This document shows, piece after piece, positions 37,059 to 48,847 of a stretch of DNA of 64,000 bases. Within the stretch, counting starts at the first letter, position 1, and each line of letters begins with the position of its first letter. A model generated the notes under the pieces. That model was not told the origin of the DNA, made no database searches, and worked only from the letters and a program-made list of their open reading frames with translations. Position numbers and translations under genes: made by a program. The stretch is from Trichobilharzia regenti (lineage: Eukaryota > Platyhelminthes > Trematoda > Strigeidida > Schistosomatidae): positions 57,299,112 to 57,363,111 of the forward strand of contig OX235265.1 in NCBI GenBank assembly GCA_944472135.2, written 5' to 3'.

Positions 37059-37915
37059 GATGAAGTGTTTCATCAGACGTTTAGATTCTAACGGAACTTA
37101 ATATCATTTAACCTAGTCATCCATACACGTAAAGTTTCATAAATGTGTACACGTCTGTCTACAGCATTATTACCACCATCCATCAGTTGAGAAGATAGTT
37201 TGTCTATCTACTTGTGAAGGAATGCTCGTTTGTGCAATAAACAATCATAGCAGAGTAAAATACATTTTTTGTTGTTGATATTTTGCAATACTACTACTAC
37301 TACTAATAATAATAATCATAATAATAAAAGAAGAATAAACAACCGTAATTCACTAATTAAGTTAGTTCATATATATATGCACAACTGATAGAAGTACACG
37401 GTGACGCGTATACTTAACCCTGTTCTGTTCTACCCTGATCATTTGTACACACCTACACCCACACGCATCCCTTCTTCCAAAAATGGTAAGTAACACAACT
37501 AGGTTCTGCTTAGTGAATAAACTATTTGAGTTTTTCTTTTTCCTTTCAAAAAAAAGTTTTCAGCTCATCTCATTGATTAACTCTGTTCATTTTGCAATGT
37601 ATTCGACCGTGAAATATATCTCTGTCATGATCATTATGCATGACTTCCGGTTTCCAGGTAAACTGGACAACACACTCATACACACTGACTGATTGAAAAA
37701 ATAATTGAAGTAGCATCTAGATATAGGGTACTTGTCGGAGTAGGATAGAGACAGAGAGAGAGAGAGTGAGAGATAACAACAATTATAAAAATAATTTTTT
37801 GTAAATATTTGTATTAGTGAAAGTAATCTGAGAAAAGATTCCATCTCTAAACTGTCTATAACAGATTTTATCTCTCCGCTTTAAAACAGACTTCCTACAT
37901 TTGTTTTTGTCCTGC

Positions 37916-37916
<1 letters not shown>

Positions 37917-37957
<41 letters not shown>
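37917..37957. repeat. (TA)n microsatellite
   Basis: Alternating T and A, about 40 bases. Confidence 0.95.
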
Positions 37958-37960
<3 letters not shown>

Positions 37961-38154
37961 CGAACTTCATTAGATGTGACTGCAAAACATTCGAATCCTG
38001 CTGTGATCCAGATTTTCATCTATTTCTTAAGCATAATGTGTTACATTCTAAAGAATACATGTTAATATACATACGAAATCGTCTGTAGAATGCATGTATC
38101 TTCGAAAGGTGCATGGAATACTTAAGATTACTAGACAAATAAGACATTATGTAT

Positions 38155-38608
38155 GCAGGTCAAATAAATTAGGTAAGATAGAGCTTTGTATATTGCAAAG
38201 GGCATCTCAGACAAACTTCAGACCTTCATTAACAGTTGTCTTCGCTCAATACTCAAGATCAGATGGCCGGTCAGAAAAGATCAGCAACAGGGATCCCTGG
38301 CAATGAGCGAACCAACCAGGAACCGATTGTGAAACAAATAGGTAGGAAGAAATAACGATGGATTGGCCATACGCTAAGGAAACCATCTAGTGAGCGACAT
38401 CACTAGACAGGCCATTGCTCTAGTGGAACCCGAAAGGGAAGCGACGAGTTGGTCGTCAGTGCGAGGGTGACTTGGAGGAGGTCACGTGAAGAGGAGATGA
38501 AAGCATGTGGGCAGACTTGGAGCGGGGTGGAAAAGTTGGCAGAAAACCAAAGGCAATGGAGACGCGCAGCTAAAGCCCTATGTTCCTCTTGGAATTAAAG
38601 GATATAAT
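38155..38608 (+). pseudogene. RTE (SR2-like) retrotransposon 3' end
   Basis: Translations in shifting frames give NSCLRSILKIRWP, ISNRDPWQ, RWIGHTLRKPSS and TWRRSREEEMKACGQTWSG. These are the successive C-terminal blocks of fluke RTE proteins after the reverse transcriptase (F-I-N-x-C-L-R-x-I-L-x-I-R-W-P, W-x-W-I-G-H-T-L-R-K). It ends with agccctatgttcctcttgg and a TAA/TAATA-type repeat (ataataataat), the usual simple-repeat end of RTE elements. The element is 5'-truncated to about 450 bp. Confidence 0.75.
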
Positions 38609-38879
38609 AATAATATTGCAAAGGAAAATGAAATTACAACAAGGAACAAATAGGACATAACTGTTAAAAGTGAAGATAACAATAATAAGAAAAGTATAAG
38701 TGTGTCAAGAAAGTGAAAAATAAGTAAAATGCCTTCTCCTTTTCCTCCGTTGTCAGGTCAGGATAGAAATAGGTACTGCAAATAAATGTCTGGTTTTATT
38801 TCATGAATAGCCAAAACCTTTAGTGTTTTCAGAAGTTAGAAACAAAAACATGAGACAGGTGAGCATGGATTCAGTAAAC

Positions 38880-39225
38880 AACCTGGCGACTGACCCTATT
38901 CAGATAGGCAGTTACCTGGGTTCCAGTGGGAAGTCGTGTCAAGTAGGGTGCAGCGGGTCGGGTGTGAGGACAAATACTCCCCGAAGACATTGGCTAGAGG
39001 TCGCGCTATGTCGTGAATTGGCAGAATTTAGAATTCAAGGACCATTGGTTCGGGCTCAGTGGCTTAATGGTACACGGAAGGTCCTGGGTTCGAATCCCGG
39101 TGGGTGCGTACTGCTGAACAGTCCTAAACTAAGACGAAACAGCTGTCCAGTACTCCCAGGCTTTCCATTGGTTCTCTAACTAATGTCAGCTCATAATGAA
39201 ATCCTGAAACAACCTTAAAGTTGTA
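38880..39225 (+). mobile_element. SINE with tRNA-like head and decayed hammerhead (family B, long form)
   Basis: About 345 bp, collinear with 44205-44575: shared body (gactgaccctattcagatagg, agtagggtgcagcgggt, gaagacattgg, gtcgtgaattggcagaa), then tRNA-like boxes (ggctcagtggcttaatgg, ggttcgaatccc), a hammerhead segment and the tail ctctaactaatgtcagctca. Relative to the other copy about 30 bp between the A and B boxes is missing here. The 118-codon frame at 38823-39179 is a by-product. Confidence 0.75.
39108..39153 (+). ncRNA. decayed hammerhead in SINE (family B)
   Basis: Helix I gtactg / cagtac, core strand ctgaaca where CUGANGA is expected (G8 changed to C), helix II gtcc / agac, GAAA intact, cleavage triplet gtc. 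The G8 change should abolish cleavage. Confidence 0.55.
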
Positions 39226-40659
39226 GTTATGACTAATGGAGCCTTACTCGGCCCTCTGTAAAACCACATTTTTCTCAAAGGCCCATACACGAGACAAACC
39301 ATTTTGTGTATCACTTAACTTATTTTGTGATATCTCTATGGTTTTAATTATAATTATAATTATAAATATGCTGTTCTAAATAAGATCATTCTTACTGTTA
39401 TTCACGCAGATTGTTTCAATCTCCTCGAGAGGTATAGTTTTCAAAACGAGTTATACATATGCATACATGAGTATTTCGGTTTGGAATCAGACCTTGACCA
39501 TGTGCGTGGTTGGTGAGCATTCTACCAGTAAACCGTCTGCGCTTACAATCATTTAATAATACTAAACTCAGTGCATTTAGAAAAGTGATTTAGGCGTAAT
39601 ATCCTTATTAACCAGTGATCTGGTCTTGTGAGTTTTCATCAGATTTACCTTTTATTCTTGCACTCCTAAAATTCAGATCTGACTTCTTCGACTTCACCAA
39701 TCTTACTTTAACAGGTGAAGTGAGAATTGGTCTTATAACTTTACAGTTCAATTCGTATACATGACAATGTTACTTGAGACGATATTTACCAAATTTCGCC
39801 TGGTACACTTCAAATAAGAGATTTCAACTATCTATTTTAGCTAATTCACTTAGTAGCCGTAAACATTTTGGTACAATTCAAAAGATGGGACCATGAAAAC
39901 ATACCTAAGGTAGTTACACCAGACAACAGATACCGTTTAATTTATCTGAGGTTATTATGAACCGTACAGAAACTCATATTAATGCATGGAGTACATGGAT
40001 GTCAAGGTCCATTAAAATGAATGAAGTTGACTGGTAAAAATGCTTGAATTTTCCCAAGACGTGTAGTTTTGAACAAAGTCAGTTAAAATCTCTCACAAGG
40101 GATTTTTATGATATGTCAACGACTCTGAAGAGATAGCCTATGCTTTCCCTAAAGATAGGATAGGTATAATGCTTTCACGAACTACTTGCTCATAAGTTTG
40201 AGAGGCAAAAAAACAGAGCAAAATTAAAAGTGAGCAAGCTAAAATTCACTACTCTTTAACCTGTTCTAGCTAGTGGCTTATATTATACACTTTCTAATTA
40301 CTTTCTCTATAACTATTTTTTCCTAATTTATTAACTTTTTAATCAGTCTAACCACTTCTTCTTCTAATCCTTCCTCTTGTATTCACAATGCTTTTCATAA
40401 AAAGCAACAAAAAATAATTAAATTGTCTTCTTTTCTTTCCTGAAATTCCACATTTTAATGAGGGCTTTATTATCCATCCATTGAAGACGGAAGTACATTT
40501 CTACATACTTTCAGATTGACTATCATTACTCTTTCGACTGTAGAAATTTGTCTTTTAATGTATATACACTCTATATCTCTGTATACATACATATATGTGT
40601 CTGAGTGTTTATATTATGTGTATATATACAATGTTAGATATAGCCTAATTAGAGCTAAT

Positions 40660-40661
<2 letters not shown>

Positions 40662-40698
<37 letters not shown>
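40662..40698. repeat. (TA)n microsatellite
   Basis: Alternating T and A, about 37 bases. Confidence 0.95.
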
Positions 40699-40701
<3 letters not shown>

Positions 40702-41572
40702 TTAGCTGACATCTTAGTCAATTTTCAATTAATTTAAACAAACAAAATAATACTGTACACTTTCACATATACACATATTATGTATTTAAAACATCCCTCT
40801 ACGTGCGTGTATGTATGAATAAGCGTTGTGAAAAGAATTTTATTTCTCAGTTGCTCAGTAATACCACTTAATAATACTGTTACTAATTATTTTCTTTTTT
40901 TGTGTTTTGTTTAAAAAAGGCTTTAAATTAAAAAGTGAAATACCACGCATTAAAGTCTAATATCTTCCGGTTTATGTTATTTGTATTATTTTTATTATTA
41001 GTTGTAGCAGTCGTATTATTTATTGTTTAACGTTTCATTTTATACATTTTGGTGTGTTGGACCGTAAAATTAGCAGAGAAGTTTTGAAAATGAAGAGTAG
41101 GAATACTATCCAGAAAGCAACCTCTCTCATTTTCTAGCCCCTCCTCTCTGTCTCTTGCCTTTCCTCCTTCCCTTTTTTTTCTACTAAACACTGAATTATT
41201 TTAGTACATTTGTTTTGTTATACACTAATGTGTGTATACATAGATGTACATATATTATAGGGGTGATTCTTTTTAACACGAAAAGAAGATGAAAAGTAGA
41301 CAGGATGAGCAGTAAAAGATGTAGACTTTTCTAAGCTGTTTTCATCTTCGTACAACATTCCCTTCACTCTACACATTTGTTAGTACCTATATATGTGTAT
41401 ATGTTTGTAATGTAATCTTCAGTTGTGTCTGTGTCCATCATCTAGCTACAACTAAGTAAATAACAAGAGTAATTCTAACGCTTTTTCCGGTGTTCCATTT
41501 TTAGGAAGCACTTCTGTTTATCTATACAGATATGCAGAGATGTGCGTATATGCATAGAGATTTCAACCGCCA

Positions 41573-41576
<4 letters not shown>

Positions 41577-41614
<38 letters not shown>
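41577..41614. repeat. (TA)n microsatellite
   Basis: Alternating T and A, about 38 bases. Confidence 0.95.
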
Positions 41615-41617
<3 letters not shown>

Positions 41618-44204
41618 GTAAGGTTTGACTATCTCCACACGCTAATGAATATATTCATCAAAGCAACCCCTTTTTAAAGTGGTATTATTCAAAAGACACT
41701 AAACAGCTACATCAACCGATTAGGGCCAGGTGGACAGATTGTAGTAGGTAGAATAATAAAGAGGACTAACACCATTATTATCACTTTCTCCCTGTTGTTT
41801 GGGTGATTTCGCCCTCTCCGCTCATTGGGTGGTGTGGCACGAAGGAATTTCAGGATTTAACATATTACAGATGTTCAATGAAACACTTCATTCCATATGT
41901 GAAGAATGTCTGACTTTATGTTTGTGAATTATGCGACTACTGAAGTTGACGCTGAAGTTGCTATCTAGCAGGAAAATGGTGGAAGCTTTGAAATTAAACC
42001 ATTACAACAACTTAGGAAGCTCTATATTTAATTCATAAGAAGTCATTAATAGAATAGTGAAAGTTTCTTTGAATTTCACTGAAATTACAAAAATTTCTCT
42101 TCAGAACAAGACAAATATTGTTTCTTAATCCACAGAAGACAATTATGGAATGCAAACATGAATTGAAATACTACATAGTATGTTTAGTTCCCATTCTATA
42201 GCATGTCTGGTGTAGTAAACTAAGTGTATAGTAAAAAATACGTTTATTAGGATGCCTGAAAGGTAAGATCTTTGGGTCTTACATGAAATTGACTAGAATG
42301 AAGTTTTCAGTGGATGTAGCCACGTTTTATTAGCTGTTGTATCTATGATTCCGCCACAGTAAACGGCAGCGTTTAACTGTTCCTTTCAGTGTTAAATGCA
42401 TCATGAAAGATGAAGACAACAATCCTCTAAATCTTCTCTACGAAATGTAAACAATGTGACAGAAAAATAGAGTACTTACAAAAGAGAATCCATGAAATGA
42501 TCAGTACTTAATTAAACCTCGAAGAACGTATAGCTGCAAACTAGATCACAAACTGACATCAGTTAGAGAGCCACTAGAAACCAGGGGGTAGTGGACAGTT
42601 GTGTTCATACTAGTTTGTAACATATATTCAAGTACTTAGTACAAAGCAAACGAATTTTTAACTGTACTTAACTCCAATCGAAACGCTCAGATTAGGAAGA
42701 AAACCAGAGAACCTGCTCTTCAGATCTATCTGTATAAAACTTATGACTTAGATGTTAAGTCTCACCTACTTTCACAACAGTTGATCGTACAATAATAACG
42801 AATCCCGTTAAATACATTTCCCTTTGATTGAAGCTGGTCTAAACGATGCATTTTCGAAGTAGACATTTTCATATGAAAATCTGTTTATGTTCTCAGCTTT
42901 ATCACTGAAAAGCTTCTCAACCTGCTTTCACATATCTTTAACTCTTTTCTTAACCTTCATTGCTGCAGCCATTTGTTTCATCTGGTCACCAGGTTTGCCC
43001 ATATTACGCTTTGTGCTGGTTATCACTAAAAGTCTCAGAGTCCTTAGATAAGCGGTTATCAGTTGAACAAGTTGATACGCCTCTCACCGGAAATCAAGTC
43101 CAATCTTTATTCTGTCATAATACATTCGTTTTCTGATCGAATTTCCAAATAATTTGGAGTTTGCAGTCAGTACCAATAGCTTATGTATGCTGCCGAATAA
43201 ATGGGTTCTAGTGAGTATCAGTTTGTTGGGACTGGTCAAGTGTCATGAAATAACCACGCATTTAGTTTTATGTTGTTCATATGTTCCGTGTTTATTTTGG
43301 TGTCTACATTTATCTTTACTGTTTTCACACCTGTTTTTTCTAAGCGTGTTAGAATGTATCCTGCCATCTACCAGCAACTAAAACTAGAGATTCATTGACA
43401 CAATTAGCTGTAAGATTTCATCATCCTACCTGGTGGACACATACTGTCTGCATACTCTACGGACTCAGAACTACATTTCGACTTGAGGCATATTCATTAA
43501 CAAGAAATAATGACGTACTTATTTACTATTAGATTATGATAAGAAGAGTATGAAGGTTATTTTCGTTATTGAGAATGATTTATCATAGGATGGTGTAGGA
43601 TCATCTTAATGTCACTGTTATCAAACGTGTCACAATTAATGAGCGAGGGACAGTGTAAACGTTTCTGCCTCTTGTTTACAGCAAACCAGTGCAAGTGTAT
43701 CATCAGACACAGTAGCTGGTGCCAAACTTCATGATTAATAATTCACTTCTAAAGTAGGTATGTTTGTAAAGATTACTATAAATAGTTAGGGGAATCCCAA
43801 CACCATTCTATAACTTACATCTAATGTAGCTGTCCGTAACACCTGATGGAGTGGTACACATCACTGCGCTAAATTTAGATATTCTGGCTGTAACAAGGAC
43901 TAACAGTGCTCTATACAAAAACGTCAAGCTACAAGTTTCTATGCTGTTGCCTATATAAATGAATTATGGGAGACTTTAGGTAGCGCTAGTGAAGATATGC
44001 AAATTATTCATTATTCTTATAGATACTGGTGTCATGCAGGCCACAGATCTACTTCACTCATAAAAGGAATCCATTCCTGGCTTCTGAAACTGAAGTACAG
44101 TACAAAACAGTGTTGCACAACCTAGATCACTGGCCAGATTTCTGTAATGGGAGTAGATAATAGACTTGGTAACGGACCTTTATTAAAGAAAAACATACTG
44201 ATAC

Positions 44205-44575
44205 TCACTAGCGACTAGCCCTATTCAGACAGTTAACCTGGGATTCTAGTAGGAAGCCGTGACTAGTAGGGTACAGCAGGTTGAAGGTGAGGAAGTAACT
44301 CATCAAAGAAGACATTGCGAAAAGGTCACGCTATATCATGGATTGGCAGAAGTTAGAATTCATGGGCCATTGAATCGAGTCGCAGTTGCTTAATGGTCCA
44401 CGAGCTAGCTCGCCTTGTAACTAGAAGGTCTTGGGTTCGAGCCCCGTGATGGGGGTGCGCACTGTTGAAGAGTCCCAAACTAAGACAAAACAGCTGTCCA
44501 GTACTCCTAGTTGGTTATCCAATCGTTCTCTAACTGATGTCATGATGAAATCCTCCAACCAAATATACTAATACA
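44205..44575 (+). mobile_element. SINE with tRNA-like head and decayed hammerhead (family B, long form)
   Basis: The fuller of the two long copies, with A-box region gttgcttaatggtccacgag, an intervening stretch ctagctcgccttgtaactag, and B box gggttcgagcc. The hammerhead segment at 44459-44504 follows, then the family tail ctaactgatgtcatgatg. It is the only clear transposon between 39.2 and 51.6 kb. Confidence 0.75.
44459..44504 (+). ncRNA. decayed hammerhead in SINE (family B)
   Basis: Helix I gcactg / cagtac, first core strand ttgaaga (C3 to T), helix II gtccc / aagac, second core strand aaaa instead of gaaa. Two essential positions are changed. Confidence 0.5.
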
Positions 44576-44579
44576 TTCG

Positions 44580-47451
44580 TAACCCCATTAAGGTTCGGCT
44601 AGGTGAGAGGAGAATAGATTGTTCTGATTGATTGTCAGTCGGCCCAAGGTTGAATAAGTTGTTGAATGAGGTTGTTTCATTTCCACAACGTAAAGTGAAT
44701 CAAAATTTGGGAACAAACACTTGTATTTCTGCAGACGTTGACTTAGGATGTTGACTTCAATTTTAGCCGCTTCCTATCAACCTTCATCACGCCACACTTC
44801 AAATTCGACTGATTAAACTTCAGCTGCCATGATGATGAGAATAATCTGACTAATTATTATCGGACAACTAATTGATGAATTTTAATTAAACTAATGCTAA
44901 GGATGATAAAAAAGATTTCCATGAATAGTTAACGTATAATAGGAAAATGAGTTTGAAGTACAATCGACTATGAACTGTAAGCTGTAACGTTAATCGACGA
45001 GTGCTTCGTTCTAATACGGAGCACTTCAGATCAGAAATCCCCATCAGTTATCGAATCATCACTAGTCATTTCTCATAGTGGTCATATTATCGTCCAAACA
45101 CTGGGTTGAAATCAAATGGTCAGTTGTCCTCATCACCTTTTTCTTCTGCATGTTCACTTGAATCCCTACCCTGATTGTCTTTTTTCGCCTTTAGAACTTC
45201 CAGTTAGTGAAACATGAGACATTAATTATCTTTAAACTCCATGCCGTAATCAAAAAGACTATCGTTAATAGTAGATAAGCATTTCTTAAACCAGTCTCAG
45301 GCATTTCGTGAACTATTATCGATTAGTACACTGAAGCACTTGGTCATGTGATCCTCGCTTTACTTTCGAAATTCATGTTATTGTTAATATTATTATTAGT
45401 TATATGATAAAATGTGTCTTGTATTTACCTGATTTTAGATATTAGTCCACAGAAATTCAATAATCCTAAAGCAAAACAACAAACAGTAGGATTCAATAAA
45501 GATATATATATATATATATACATCCTCTTATAAATTGTTAGAAAACAGACAAAGAATTAGTGTGGATAGGATAAAGTAGAGTAAAGAGAAGGGACAATGA
45601 GCACAAGAGAGGGAGAGAGAGGGCGGATAGGAACTGTGGGGAGGACACTGAAAGAAATTGCCCAACAATGCTGGTAATGACAATGATAATAAAATTTAAT
45701 TTGATTTAATTACTATGTTTTGCTCCAGAAGGAAACACGTGTGGGTTTTTTCTCTTCGAAAACACTACAGAAAGAGTTGTATATATATGTATATATAATA
45801 ACAAGAGAACTGATAGCATATTTTCGTGTGGAATGGTGAAAGGAAAGAAGAAATGTGAAAAAGGTAGAATCTTGAAAACACGAAAAGGAAGAGAGAGAGA
45901 AAATGACAAAACAGACAAAAACGCCGTAAAATTTTCTTCTCATAATTTACCTCCCAATTCTCACATAATCTATGCGTAGATACACTGTGCTTTTTCTAAT
46001 CCTGCCTATCTTTCACTCCGTTGAAAATTTCATTCTCACCAATTTTTAAAGTGATTTACTTAGGTGTTCTGCTTTTTTATATTATTGTCTAGCTTGTAGT
46101 TTCCTCTTTCTGTTACGTTATATCTTAAGTTTTAACTAATAAAAAATAAATAATTTAAAAGAAAATTAAGTTAACTCTTAATTATACTACTAATGATAAT
46201 ATACTTCAGTAAGCAAATTGATAAGCAGGGAATCACATCCACCCAGCCTACACACTGATATATGCATACAGACATATACAGGGTACATGAAATGTTGGTT
46301 AGCTTAGTGATGAAGTGTATACTATGCCTAAGTAAGTAATAAATATATGGAGATTACGTTTTCACTGGAGTAGTCTGACGAATGAGAGAAAAGGAAAAAG
46401 GAGAAAGGAAAAAAGGGGGCGGTGAAACAGACACACACACACACAGAGTAACAGAGATGAAAGACGGTGGAGGGTAAGAGAAAAGAAATTCACGAGAAGA
46501 GGATATTAAATTCAAGGTAATAATGTTAGAAAGTAAAAAACAACAGTGGGCAAGTGACTGTTGATGTCGGTTGCAAAGTTTTGTTCCCCCTCTGCCTCTC
46601 TCACCTTTTACAGGTTTCAAAAACTATTCTCTTCTTGGTTGCTTTTTACTTGGTTCAGCAGGCAAGATAAAAAACAGCAACAACAAGCATAAATCCCCAT
46701 GTTAGTGATGATATTAACAGTAATAATAAAACAGTGCACCGGAAATGAAGAAACCGCTGAGGTCTTATTCAGAGTATATTTCTAAGAGATAGTAAATAAC
46801 GAGTTGGATAGTTGACTAGATGATGCATGGAAGGATGTTTTTTGTTATTTTGTAAAGTGACAGAACATTAAAATCCATTTCCTTCTCTCTCTCTCTCTCA
46901 AGATGCTGGTACTTCACTCATTCACCAGTATGTCCCTTTTCGATAGCCCTTATCCACCAGAAATAATAACAGTCATTATTATCATTAACAAACGATTCTT
47001 TTTCTTCTAATAACTTCCGCACTTCCTGTTTAGCCATTAATCTCTGTGTGCACCGGAACTGTGACAGTTAATTTGTGTCCTAATGAGTCTGTCTGAAAAT
47101 GGTTCCATGTCCACAACCACACATTCACACAGATGCATACGCCTATCCGAAAGCCCCTCAACACTCAGAAGTACATATGTATATATGTTCTGAATTCCTC
47201 ACTGTTCGTCACTCACTAATAATGGGTGATCTAAACTCCCTCTCTTCCTCTGTTACCGTTAAAAACCAAAATTTTTTCCACCTGTCTAATGATCAATCAA
47301 TTGATAAGTCAGGCTGTAAAGAGGAAAATAAAGAAAGGAAGTCGGTAGATGAAAAAGATAAGGGTATTGTTGAATAATAGGCGTGAATAGGTAAAAGATA
47401 CAACCATAGCCGACATCTTCTGAGGTCACATCAATATAAACTAAAGTTTAT

Positions 47452-47487
<36 letters not shown>

Positions 47488-48770
47488 CTGGCAGGTTACC
47501 TCAGAACGATGTCATCACCATTTACAGACAAGTACACATTTTTGGGGTGAAAGAGTAAAAAAAGATAGAAGAGTAGTGAATTATGATCAAAGAAATCAGC
47601 AGAAAATGTTTTTTACTTTGACCTGATTTTTTTTCTCTACTTCCTTATTAAAAGCTTGTCTTAAGGGACTGCCAATTTCATTTTAGTGTGTATGAATGAA
47701 CATCTGGTGTTACATTACAAGAAATGTTTGTGTGCTAAATCACAGACAGTGAAGTGGTCTTATGTCACACCAAGGAAAAAAGAACTTCAGGAAGTAAGTT
47801 TCTTTCCAAGGAGAAAACAGGGTGTTATTCAACATAGTTTTATAGTTGAAACAACCTCAAAAGTAGCACAGATTACGGTGATTAAACTAGTGTAATAAAA
47901 AAACTAGAGGTAATAAAAAGGCTGCGTACACAAATGAGCCCACAAATACTGCTGTTTTGTCTAGTTATAACCTAGCTATTATCTCTGTTTAAGATGAGAC
48001 AAATGACTTGCTGTTTAAAAACAAACTTGGCATCTATTTAGTAGAGGCTCACAAGGAAACTCGACTGGCACGTTCATTTTTCATAAGGAGTTTTGTTTTC
48101 AGTGCCTTGTGTAGAACTTCAAGCTTTGAACTTTCAGTAACGGCAGTTTTGTTGTTATTTTCGCATGTTGGAGTTGCCTACCTCACGCTCAGCCTTCCCC
48201 GTATTTCAGGATTACTATCAGTTGATACACAATGTGAGCTTTAGGCGTGCTCCATCTGGGAATCGAAACTCGAACTCATTAGTGGCTGGCGAGGAGGTTT
48301 ACTTTCCGCAATAGTACTTTCTCCACTAAGACTCGAGTTTAGAACACATCGTTTTAAATATCAAGGTTTTCTCCATCAGATTCGAGTTCAGATAAGATAC
48401 TAGAAATATGTGTCACAAATATGCATGTTACCGTTGAAATTCTCACCTGTTATAACTAAATAAAAGTTGTCTGAAGTGCTTCTCCAATTAATTTTATTCT
48501 AGTTTCCGGTTTGCCTAATGCGAAACACTAACAATCGTGTGGAGCTTGAAATCCCATTGGCTTCACGATTGATTACTTTTCTATTTGTACATATCTAAGT
48601 CGACTAGTTCCTGAGCATTTATCATAACATCCAACACAGGACGCTGTACGATACTTTTCATCATTTATAGTTCTTTGCTTTGTCTTGTAATAAAAACGTT
48701 TTTGAGAAAGCTCAACAAATGTGGACACTAGCCCATATATTAATTTTGTTTTTATTACATTTTTGTCTGC
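44580..48770. other. unassigned stretch immediately upstream of the zinc-finger exon
   Basis: Contains TA runs at 45502-45520 and 47454-47483, purine-rich tracts at 45595-45625 and 46380-46480, a CA run near 46432-46445 and a CT run near 46883-46899. Frames at 45706-45943, 46354-46620, 47099-47377, 47686-47895 and 48008-48244 show no finger or PR-domain motif; I could not show that any is an exon. Confidence 0.45.
47454..47483. repeat. (TA)n microsatellite
   Basis: Alternating T and A, about 30 bases. Confidence 0.9.
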
Positions 48771-48808
48771 AGTCTCCCGTCAACATCTAAAAAATTGTGC
48801 ACAAGCAT

Positions 48809-48847
48809 AACTACATACCTTCTTTTCAGCTTTAACAAAATACTGAT
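48809..48847 (+). promoter_or_regulatory. splice acceptor and short leader of the zinc-finger exon
   Basis: A polypyrimidine run ending ccttcttttcag places an acceptor after 48829. An in-frame TAA lies at 48833-48835, and the ATG follows at 48848. If this acceptor is used the message starts translation at that ATG, with an 18-nt leader from this exon, whether the upstream part comes by cis-splicing or from the trematode spliced leader. A second plausible acceptor (tttttgtctgcag) ends at 48772 and is also followed by in-frame stops. Confidence 0.5.

Larger units (their letters stand above)
35115..38150. other. unassigned stretch rich in microsatellites
   Basis: Contains TA runs at 37032-37058 and 37917-37957, an AC-like run of ACT/AAT triplets near 37290-37325, and an AG run at 37750-37768. 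The overlapping small frames at 37483-38019 are made largely of these repeats and are not genes. Confidence 0.5.
39230..44200. other. unassigned, transposon-poor stretch upstream of the zinc-finger gene
   Basis: Holds TA microsatellites at 40662-40698 and 41577-41614, a worn minus-strand tRNA-like piece near 39480-39540, and a weak relative (42543-42595) of the repeat at 7440. Frames at 40516-40737 and 43154-43381 have no domain. Long unique AT-rich DNA like this could be intron or regulatory sequence. Confidence 0.45.

Noticed and set aside
37483..38019. Cluster of overlapping frames on both strands
   Set aside because: Built largely from AG and TA microsatellites; no conserved residues.
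38823..39179. 118-codon frame as a gene
   Set aside because: It coincides with the long-form SINE shared with 44205-44575, where the frame is not kept.
45706..46620. Ser/Phe-rich minus-strand frames as secreted proteins
   Set aside because: They arise from purine-rich tracts on the plus strand and have no consistent start or splice context.
47099..47895. Possible upstream exons of the zinc-finger gene (frames at 47099-47377 and 47686-47895)
   Set aside because: No finger or PR-domain motif. A tttcattttag-like acceptor precedes the second, but there is no support that it joins in frame to 48848.
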